Shown in pieces: positions 1 to 5,243 of a stretch of DNA of 7,127 nucleotides. Origin of the DNA: Oscillospiraceae bacterium. Lineage in GTDB: Bacteria > Bacillota_A > Clostridia > Oscillospirales > Acutalibacteraceae. Both the position numbers and the translations under genes were made by a program. The stretch covers positions 3,704 through 10,830 of the forward strand of contig DOWI01000064.1 of assembly GCA_003519645.1 (NCBI GenBank), given 5' to 3'. Below the pieces are notes generated by a model, which saw nothing but the letters and a program-made list of their open reading frames with translations, did no database searches and was not told the origin of the DNA. Numbering within the stretch: the stretch's first letter is position 1; each line of letters begins with the position of its first letter.

Positions 1-187
1 GGGTGGGATCGGACGAACCGACTTTCCCGGTGGCAGCAGCACTGCTATAAAAAGCTCGTTGATACGCTTAAGCAAACTGGAAGGAGATTATACGGTGTTG
101 CCCGGACATGGACCTGCAACAACCTTGAAATCGGAACAACAAGGCAATCCGTATTTAAATTCATCTGACTATGTTATTGATTATTAA
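1..187 (+). CDS. MBL-fold hydrolase, glyoxalase II-like (3' end only)
   Basis: The gene is cut by the window's left edge; codons read from base 2 to a TAA at 185-187, giving the last 61 residues. The visible part opens with GGIGRTDFPGGS, the conserved segment of glyoxalase II/YcbL-type metallo-beta-lactamase-fold hydrolases whose Asp is a metal ligand. It later has VLPGHGPATTL, in which the His of PGHG is the last metal ligand, followed by an E...NPYL tail typical of the family. Members are small (about 200 residues) cytosolic, zinc- or iron-dependent thioester or related hydrolases; the true substrate cannot be told from this fragment. The last 17 bases overlap the start of hemZ in another reading frame, suggesting co-transcription. 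In Clostridia such a hydrolase is commonly found just before hemZ, often downstream of relA and dtd, which supports both calls. Confidence 0.9.
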   Translation, partial: GGIGRTDFPGGSSTAIKSSLIRLSKLEGDYTVLPGHGPATTLKSEQQGNPYLNSSDYVIDY

Positions 188-1658
188 AGGTCATTCTTTT
201 AGATTTGAACTTGAGAATGTCTGCAGACTGTTTCTTCCGCAGGAGAAGATATCAGTAAATGAAAATGAGGCTGATATTCTTGATAATGAAAATATTATCG
301 CTATATCTGAGCTATCTTCCAATGATAAGGAATGGCTGTTAAATACAAAATTGGTTTATGGGGGTTCCCAAGACACAGCAATCGAACGAGTTCTAAAAGC
401 TGAGAAAGGTGCAGGGGATGATCTTGAAAGGCGGCTGGCGGTACAGCTATATTATTCTTTTGTAAAGTTAACTGGCTTTACACTTCCTTGGGGTGCTGTT
501 ACCGGTGTTCGTCCGGTTAAGCTGATGAGACGTCTTATAAAAGAGCAGGGCAATGAAGAAGCTGTTCGCTGGTTTCGTGATGCTTTGCTTGTCAGCAACG
601 ATAAAACCTCACTCTGCCTTGATACCTTGAATGTGGAAAACGACATTCTGTCCCTTTCACGTCGGGAATCCTTCAGTCTTTATATTTCGATTCCATTCTG
701 CCCATCAAGATGTGATTATTGTTCCTTTGTATCACACACGGTGGAACGTGCCGCCAAGCTGATACCGCAATATGTTGATTGTCTTTGCAGCGAAATAGAA
801 TATACGGGTCAGATTGCGAAGAACATTGGACTTAGACTTGAAACTGTTTATATGGGCGGGGGCACGCCCACAACCCTGAACGCAGAACAGTTACACCGCA
901 TTTTTGACGCCATAGAAAAAAGCTTTGATCTGTCTTTTCTGCGTGAATATACGGTTGAAGCAGGGCGCCCTGATACCGTAACCCAGGAAAAGCTGCACGC
1001 AATCTGGGGGGCGGGTGTAACACGGATTAGCATTAATCCGCAGACGCTGAACAACAACGTTCTAAAAGAAATTGGTAGACGACATACTGCTGAACAGTTT
1101 TATGACGCGTTCTCCCTTGCACGCAAATGCGGATTTATAAATATTAATACAGATCTAATTGCAGGCCTGCCCGGAGACAATCCGAAAAGCTTTAGCAATA
1201 CCTTGGAGGGTATTTTTAAACTCTCCCCCGAAAGTGTTACAGTTCATACCCTCGCTATGAAAAGGGCTTCAAATTTCGTTAAGCATCGCCGCGAAAATTA
1301 TTCCGGAGGACTCCAGTCAGCCCAGATGGTCAATACCAGCATTGAACGACTGAAAGAGGAAGGATATCGCCCGTACTATTTGTATCGCCAAAGCAAAACA
1401 CTGGGTGGAACAGAAAACACCGGCTGGTCAAAGCCGGGATTTGAAGGGCTGTATAATGTATATATTATGGATGAAACACACACCATACTCGCCTGTGGCG
1501 CAGGCGCTGTCACAAAATTGATACATCCTGATACTGAATATCTCAAACGGGTATTTAATTATAAGTTTCCATATGAATACAATAGCCGTTTTGACGACAT
1601 GATACAAAGAAAAGGGCAGGTGATCTCGTTTTATGAAACGCTATTTTCCAAAACGTAG
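171..1658 (+). CDS. hemZ: HemZ, radical SAM protein of the oxygen-independent coproporphyrinogen III oxidase family
   Basis: This 495-residue protein has the length and architecture of Firmicute HemZ (about 500 residues). An N-terminal extension of about 165 residues carries the HemZ-typical segment PWGAVTGVRPVKL (106-118). A radical SAM TIM barrel follows, with the CxxxCxxC cluster motif C177-C181-C184 in FCPSRCDYC and the SAM-binding GGGTPT at 229-234. The C-terminal part has YRQ...LGGTENTGWSKPG and GLYNVYIM, then ACGAGAV at 441-447. The assigned reaction is oxidative decarboxylation of coproporphyrinogen III to protoporphyrinogen in cytosolic haem synthesis. However, the fourth Cys seen in true HemN (CxC after the cluster) is absent (C184 is followed by Ser-Phe), and HemW's HNxxYW motif is not present (Y428-N429-V430-Y431). 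The biochemical role is therefore less certain than the family. ATG 171 is the first usable start after an in-frame stop at 156-158. It has no good Shine-Dalgarno and lies inside the upstream gene, so re-initiation is likely. The 3' end overlaps the kinase gene by 26 bases. Confidence 0.93.
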   Translation: MLLIIKGHSFRFELENVCRLFLPQEKISVNENEADILDNENIIAISELSSNDKEWLLNTKLVYGGSQDTAIERVLKAEKGAGDDLERRLAVQLYYSFVKLTGFTLPWGAVTGVRPVKLMRRLIKEQGNEEAVRWFRDALLVSNDKTSLCLDTLNVENDILSLSRRESFSLYISIPFCPSRCDYCSFVSHTVERAAKLIPQYVDCLCSEIEYTGQIAKNIGLRLETVYMGGGTPTTLNAEQLHRIFDAIEKSFDLSFLREYTVEAGRPDTVTQEKLHAIWGAGVTRISINPQTLNNNVLKEIGRRHTAEQFYDAFSLARKCGFININTDLIAGLPGDNPKSFSNTLEGIFKLSPESVTVHTLAMKRASNFVKHRRENYSGGLQSAQMVNTSIERLKEEGYRPYYLYRQSKTLGGTENTGWSKPGFEGLYNVYIMDETHTILACGAGAVTKLIHPDTEYLKRVFNYKFPYEYNSRFDDMIQRKGQVISFYETLFSKT

Positions 1659-2586
1659 ACTTGAACTGAATGAAATCAATCAACGAGTAAGGGCGGATGT
1701 AAGTGAACTAATCCAGGAGGAGAGCGAAAGGTATCAGAAAGAAGTTGAAAAGCTTGCCCGTAATCTAGCTGTTGGATTCGACAACCACTGTCTTGTAATG
1801 CTATCCGGTCCATCCTCTTCTGGCAAAACCACAACCGCCTTGAAGCTATGTGCTTGTCTGAAAGAGCTTGGTATTGATGCGCATACAGTTTCAATGGACG
1901 ATTTTTATCGCGGACGTGAACAGGCACCTCGTCTTGAAAACGGGAATTATGATTATGAAGCCTTGGAGGCGCTCAGACTGGATGAACTAGAAAGATGTAT
2001 GCGAGAACTCATCCGTGACGGTAGGAGTTGGCTACCACGCTTTGATTTTCATAATGGTAGGCCTTCAGACGAAATGTATGAATTGAAAATCAGCCATAAT
2101 TCTGTTGTAATATTTGAGGGTATTCATGCAATCAACCCATATTTTGAACAGCATCTTCCATCAGGAAATCTCTATAAGGTGTTTATTAATACAGTATCGC
2201 CGTTCTTTTTAGATGATGCAAAAATTATGGCAAGAAGAAATATTCGGTTGACAAGAAGGATTCTCAGAGATGAAAAATTCAGAAATAGTCCTGTGACCAA
2301 CACGCTGCACATGTGGCAACAGGTGGTACGTGGTGAAAACGAGTATATGTTTCCCTATGTCGAAACGGTTGACTATCTGATCGATACCACACATGCCTAT
2401 GAACCATGTGTTTTTGCTCCGCTTTTACTGCCGCTGCTTGAGGAGGTATCTGCCGACAATCCTGATTCGGACACGGTCCGGCATTTAATAAGCGTCTTAT
2501 CGAAATTTGAACCTGTCTCTTTAGATAAAATGCCTCATGATGCGTTGCTGCGTGAATTTGTCGGTAATTCAACTGCTGTTATCTAG
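1633..2586 (+). CDS. Nucleoside kinase, uridine kinase/phosphoribulokinase-like P-loop family (short form)
   Basis: The 317-residue product is a P-loop kinase of the uridine kinase/phosphoribulokinase superfamily, expected to transfer phosphate from ATP or GTP to a nucleoside in the cytosol. It has a Walker A GPSSSGKTT (59-67), then SMDDFYRGRE (87-96) with the Asp pair expected near the substrate hydroxyls. FDFHNGRP begins at 137 and VIFEGIHAINP at 159-169 (Walker B-like strand). An Arg-rich lid region lies near 200-220 (ARRNIRLTRRILRDEKFR), and the end SxxxxALLREFVGNS resembles Clostridial nucleoside kinases. The N-terminal part (ELNEINQRVRAD) also matches that group. Many annotated relatives are about 550 residues, with a TGS/threonyl-tRNA synthetase-like N-terminal part; that part is absent here. 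The ATG at 1633 lies inside hemZ and is preceded by AGGTGAT at 1617-1623, about 9 bases away. No other ATG occurs before the conserved N-terminal block. The exact nucleoside substrate cannot be read from sequence. Confidence 0.85.
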   Translation: MKRYFPKRRLELNEINQRVRADVSELIQEESERYQKEVEKLARNLAVGFDNHCLVMLSGPSSSGKTTTALKLCACLKELGIDAHTVSMDDFYRGREQAPRLENGNYDYEALEALRLDELERCMRELIRDGRSWLPRFDFHNGRPSDEMYELKISHNSVVIFEGIHAINPYFEQHLPSGNLYKVFINTVSPFFLDDAKIMARRNIRLTRRILRDEKFRNSPVTNTLHMWQQVVRGENEYMFPYVETVDYLIDTTHAYEPCVFAPLLLPLLEEVSADNPDSDTVRHLISVLSKFEPVSLDKMPHDALLREFVGNSTAVI

Positions 2587-2600
2587 ACAAAACATGAGCA

Positions 2601-2629
2601 TTGATTCATAATTTACCATAAGATAGAAT
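2601..2629 (+). promoter_or_regulatory. Probable sigma-A promoter for the zinc-ribbon/PNP/deaminase group
   Basis: A -35-like TTGATT (2601-2606, 4/6 to TTGACA) is separated by exactly 17 bases from a -10-like TAGAAT (2624-2629, 5/6 to TATAAT). It sits in the 77-base gap after the kinase stop codon and would start transcription near 2636, about 28 bases before the next ATG. The surrounding AT-rich sequence raises the chance of a random match. No terminator hairpin precedes it, so read-through from the upstream genes remains possible. Confidence 0.55.
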
Positions 2630-2649
2630 ATATCCATTATTTCAATCAT

Positions 2650-2656
2650 AAGGAGG
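2650..2656 (+). promoter_or_regulatory. Perfect Shine-Dalgarno for the zinc-ribbon gene
   Basis: AAGGAGG lies 7 bases before ATG 2664. It is the strongest ribosome binding site in the window, which suggests the small protein is well translated. Confidence 0.85.
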
Positions 2657-2663
2657 AAATACA

Positions 2664-3026
2664 ATGTCAACATTTGAAGATGTTATATCAAAAGCAAAAA
2701 GTGTTGCTGAAACAGCCGGAAAGAAAACCTCTGACTTTATAGAAACAACACGCCTGAAAATTGAAGTCTCAGAGCTTGAAAAAGACATGGCGTCGATAAT
2801 GGAAGGCCTTGGACGTTTGGTGTATGACTCCCGTAAAGCAGGAGAGGATGTTTCATCTATGATAGATGACTGCGTTCTCCGGATTGACGATTGCCAAGCG
2901 AAAATAGATGAACTGCGAAAGAAGATTGATGCCTACAGATATTTAGTTCGCTGTAAGGGCTGCGGCACTCCGAATCCTGATGATGCGGCATTCTGCAAAA
3001 AATGCGGGGTAAAAATTGAGATTTGA
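2664..3026 (+). CDS. Small coiled-coil zinc-ribbon protein, function unknown
   Basis: This 120-residue protein has no recognisable enzymatic motif. Residues 1-25 (MSTFEDVISKAKSVAETAGKK) could form an amphipathic helix. Residues 28-93 are charged and heptad-like (KIEVSELEKDMASIMEGLG, then LRIDDCQAKIDELRKKIDAY) and probably form one long or two packed coiled-coil helices. The C-terminal 25 residues are a zinc ribbon with ligands C97, C100, C111 and C114 (RCKGCGTPN, then FCKKCG), the common zinc-ribbon (zinc_ribbon_2/DZR-like) pattern. There is no signal peptide or membrane segment, so it is predicted cytosolic. Proteins of this layout are frequent in Clostridia as unnamed zinc-ribbon domain proteins. 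It is the first gene after a predicted promoter, has an excellent ribosome binding site, and lies 24 bases before the phosphorylase gene. Co-expression with purine salvage is therefore likely, but any functional link is inference. Confidence 0.85.
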   Translation: MSTFEDVISKAKSVAETAGKKTSDFIETTRLKIEVSELEKDMASIMEGLGRLVYDSRKAGEDVSSMIDDCVLRIDDCQAKIDELRKKIDAYRYLVRCKGCGTPNPDDAAFCKKCGVKIEI

Positions 3027-3050
3027 TAATGTAGGAAGGGTTGAATCTAT

Positions 3051-3872
3051 ATGATTCCCTATGAAAAGTATAAGGAAAGTGCGGAATTCCTGCGTAAAAT
3101 GATAACAGAGATCCCAAAGACTGCTGTTGTGCTGGGGTCGGGCTTAGGCATGCTTGCAGGTAGGCTTGAATCTGCTGTTAATATTCCGTATTCCGAAATC
3201 CCGGGTTTTCCGCGTTCAACGGTAGCATCCCACGCCGGAATACTTTTATATGGTAAGCTGGACGGAAAGCCTGTTATCACGCTTTCAGGTCGTTTTCATG
3301 TATATGAGGGGTACTCTCCTGAAATTGTTAGCTTCTATGTTCGTGTACTGCATTTGCTTGGCGTAAAAAAACTTATCTTAACAAATGCCGCGGGAGGTGT
3401 AAATCATTCCTTTCGTGTTGGCGACTTGATGCTTATTACCGATCATATAAAGTTTTTTCCGGAAAGTCCCGCCAGAGGGGCGCATCAGCCCGAGTTTGGA
3501 GGGAGATTCTTTGACCTGTCTCATATATACTCGGCAAGAATGCGGAATATCGCCGGTCAGTGTGCGGACAAGCTTGGTATTGAATTAAAAGATGGTGTCT
3601 ATTTTTATATGCCCGGTCCGGAATTTGAGACACCTGCCGAAATTCGCGCTATACGCATTCTCGGAGGAGATGCAGTGGGTATGTCTACCGTATTTGAGGC
3701 TGTGACCGCCGCACAGTGCGGTATGGAGGTACTCGGTGTTTCCTGTATTACCAATATGGCAGCCGGTATGATACCTGACAGCAGTGTGAGTGATGAAGAG
3801 GTGACTAAAAACGCGTCCATGGTATCGGAGCGTTTTTGTAATCTCATTGCGTCGGTGCTTAATTCCATATAA
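3051..3872 (+). CDS. punA: Purine-nucleoside phosphorylase, trimeric (PNP/MTAP family)
   Basis: This cytosolic enzyme cleaves purine nucleosides with phosphate to a free base and ribose-1-phosphate. The 273-residue length fits the trimeric class specific for 6-oxopurine nucleosides. The active-site landmarks, by analogy with human PNP, are all readable. The phosphate site has S30 in VLGSGLG, H61 in SHAG and R81-H83 in GRFHVYEGY, with Y85 in the same stretch. The base/ribose site has N112-A113 in TNAAGGV, F192-E193 in PGPEFETPAE, M211-S212 in VGMSTV, and N235 in ITNMAAG. The helix that normally carries a ribose 5'-contacting His (SHxEV) reads SDEEV here, putting D248 at that place. The ATG at 3051 is preceded by AGGAAGGG (3033-3040) with a 10-base spacer. 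The gene lies 24 bases after the zinc-ribbon gene and 22 before the deaminase gene, so the three probably form one operon. A preference for 5'-modified inosines (such as methylthioinosine) over inosine/guanosine is possible but unproven. Confidence 0.93.
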   Translation: MIPYEKYKESAEFLRKMITEIPKTAVVLGSGLGMLAGRLESAVNIPYSEIPGFPRSTVASHAGILLYGKLDGKPVITLSGRFHVYEGYSPEIVSFYVRVLHLLGVKKLILTNAAGGVNHSFRVGDLMLITDHIKFFPESPARGAHQPEFGGRFFDLSHIYSARMRNIAGQCADKLGIELKDGVYFYMPGPEFETPAEIRAIRILGGDAVGMSTVFEAVTAAQCGMEVLGVSCITNMAAGMIPDSSVSDEEVTKNASMVSERFCNLIASVLNSI

Positions 3873-3881
3873 CTGTCAGTC

Positions 3882-3887
3882 AGGAGG
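3882..3887 (+). promoter_or_regulatory. Shine-Dalgarno that fixes the deaminase start at 3895
   Basis: AGGAGG is followed by a 7-base spacer and ATG 3895. The longer in-frame ATG at 3847 lies inside the phosphorylase gene, lacks such a site, and adds 16 residues with no family resemblance, so 3895 is chosen. Confidence 0.85.
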
Positions 3888-3894
3888 ATCATCA

Positions 3895-5181
3895 ATGTTC
3901 TTTGAAAATATTACGGTATTGCGGGCGGATGGATCCAGTCTGGATAATGTCAATGTAGCGGTAAAAAACGGTCGCTTTTCTTATATAGGCAAGGAAGTTC
4001 CACCGGGCGATTGGGGCGAAAAATACAGCGGTATTGATAGAATCCTAATGCCCGGACTGATTAACGCACATACCCATGTTCCTATGACGCTGATGCGTGG
4101 ATACGGCGACGATATGCAACTTGACCGCTGGCTTTATGTTAAAATCTTTCCCATTGAGAATAAGCTCACTGGTGAGGACGTGTACTGGGGCAGTATGCTT
4201 GGAATTGCCGAAATGCTGGCTTCTGGTACCACTTCCTTTTCAGATATGTATTATTATTGCGACCGTATTGCGCAAGCTGCAACCGAAAGCGGGATAAAAG
4301 CCAATATCGGGCGTGGTATCAGCTGTTTTGACGATTCTAAATGCTTTATCGATCTTCCGGCTTACGGAGAGCTGTCCGATTTGGTTACTAAATTCCATGG
4401 CGGAGCAGATGGCAGAATCCTGATTGATGCGGCTCCGCATTCAGAATATACCACAAAACCGGATATTTTATCAGATATTGCAGACTTCGCCGCTTCCCAT
4501 TCTTTAAGAATTCAAGTTCATATTTCTGAGACAAATAAAGAGCACTTGGAATGTGTCGGTCGCCATGGAAAAACACCGGCACTGGTTATGAAGAATTCCG
4601 GAATATTTGATTTACCGGTAACAGCAGCTCACTGTGTCTGGCTTACTGACAGTGATATGCAATTATTGGCCGATAACAATGTTTATGTTGCGCACTGTCC
4701 GCAAAGCAATCTAAAATTAGCAAGCGGAATTGCCCAGATTGAAAAGATGACAAAACAGGGTATCAAAGTTGCACTAGGCACAGATTCGGCTGCCAGTAAC
4801 AATAATTTGGATATGCTTGAGGAAATGCGTACAGCTTCATTACTTGCAAAGGGAGTATCACGTAATCCTTGCGCATTGCCTGCAGAAGAAGTCCTATATA
4901 TGGCGACTCGCGCGGGTGCTTTATCTCAAGGAAGATACGACTGCGGGGATATCGAAACCGGATACTGCGCAGATTTTGTCATACTTAATACAACGCATCC
5001 TTCTATGACGCCAAGCCACAACTCTCTTTCCAATGTGATGTATGCCGCGGGCGCGGCAGATGTTGAGATGACGGTAGTCAACGGACGCGTTTTATACTGT
5101 AAAGGCGACTACCCGTACATGGATATTGAGCGTATTGTTTATGAAACGCGGCAATGCGTTGATTCCCTTCTTGCACGATAG
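3895..5181 (+). CDS. mtaD: Amidohydrolase: 5-methylthioadenosine/S-adenosylhomocysteine deaminase
   Basis: Starting at ATG 3895 (strong AGGAGG upstream), the product has 428 residues, normal for the MtaD/TrzN-type branch of the amidohydrolase superfamily. It should hydrolytically deaminate the adenine ring of 5'-methylthioadenosine, S-adenosylhomocysteine or adenosine, releasing ammonia in the cytosol. A small N-terminal beta-sandwich precedes the metal-dependent TIM barrel. The metal and catalytic set is complete: H59 and H61 in INAHTH, H182 in APHSEYT, H209 and E212 in VHISET, H246 in AAHC, and D297 in LGTDSAASNN. The block RGYGDDMQLDRWL (68-80) is characteristic of this branch. The C-terminal strands (GDIETGYCADFVIL, VVNGRVLY) close the sandwich. 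Guanine deaminases and chlorohydrolases are related, but the motifs favour MTA/SAH deaminase. It follows the phosphorylase gene by 22 bases; its product would be an inosine-type nucleoside that such a phosphorylase could cleave. It ends in TAG. Confidence 0.9.
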   Translation: MFFENITVLRADGSSLDNVNVAVKNGRFSYIGKEVPPGDWGEKYSGIDRILMPGLINAHTHVPMTLMRGYGDDMQLDRWLYVKIFPIENKLTGEDVYWGSMLGIAEMLASGTTSFSDMYYYCDRIAQAATESGIKANIGRGISCFDDSKCFIDLPAYGELSDLVTKFHGGADGRILIDAAPHSEYTTKPDILSDIADFAASHSLRIQVHISETNKEHLECVGRHGKTPALVMKNSGIFDLPVTAAHCVWLTDSDMQLLADNNVYVAHCPQSNLKLASGIAQIEKMTKQGIKVALGTDSAASNNNLDMLEEMRTASLLAKGVSRNPCALPAEEVLYMATRAGALSQGRYDCGDIETGYCADFVILNTTHPSMTPSHNSLSNVMYAAGAADVEMTVVNGRVLYCKGDYPYMDIERIVYETRQCVDSLLAR

Positions 5182-5199
5182 CTATTTGTGGAGTATAAT
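5171..5199 (+). promoter_or_regulatory. Possible sigma-A promoter before the flippase gene
   Basis: A perfect -10 box TATAAT (5194-5199) lies 17 bases after TTGCAC (5171-5176), which matches the -35 consensus at its TTG only. The -35 falls inside the last codons of the deaminase gene. Predicted transcription from near 5206 would leave a leader of about 38 bases before the TTG start. I saw no clear SigE/SigG-type sporulation promoter, but visual inspection cannot exclude one. Confidence 0.42.
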
Positions 5200-5243
5200 A
5201 ACCTGCATCAATTGCGAATATTAACGAGAGGGTTGGTGTAGTC

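Noticed and set aside
2279..2572. Minus-strand open frame of 97 codons inside the nucleoside kinase gene
   Set aside because: It lies fully opposite a clear P-loop kinase gene and its translation shows no domain-like pattern.
3847..3894. Longer N-terminus for the deaminase starting at ATG 3847
   Set aside because: It lies within the end of the phosphorylase gene, has no ribosome binding site, and encodes residues unlike the family; AGGAGG at 3882-3887 fits ATG 3895.
3605..3895. Minus-strand open frame of 96 codons opposite the end of the phosphorylase gene
   Set aside because: The plus strand encodes conserved active-site motifs here; the antisense frame is an expected shadow.
4097..4297. 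Plus-strand 66-codon frame inside the deaminase gene
   Set aside because: It is out of frame with a complete metal-binding amidohydrolase and has no upstream ribosome binding site.
5182..5243. Riboswitch or terminator in the gap before the flippase gene
   Set aside because: At 62 bases it is too short for a purine or SAM riboswitch, and I found no stable inverted repeat followed by a T-run.
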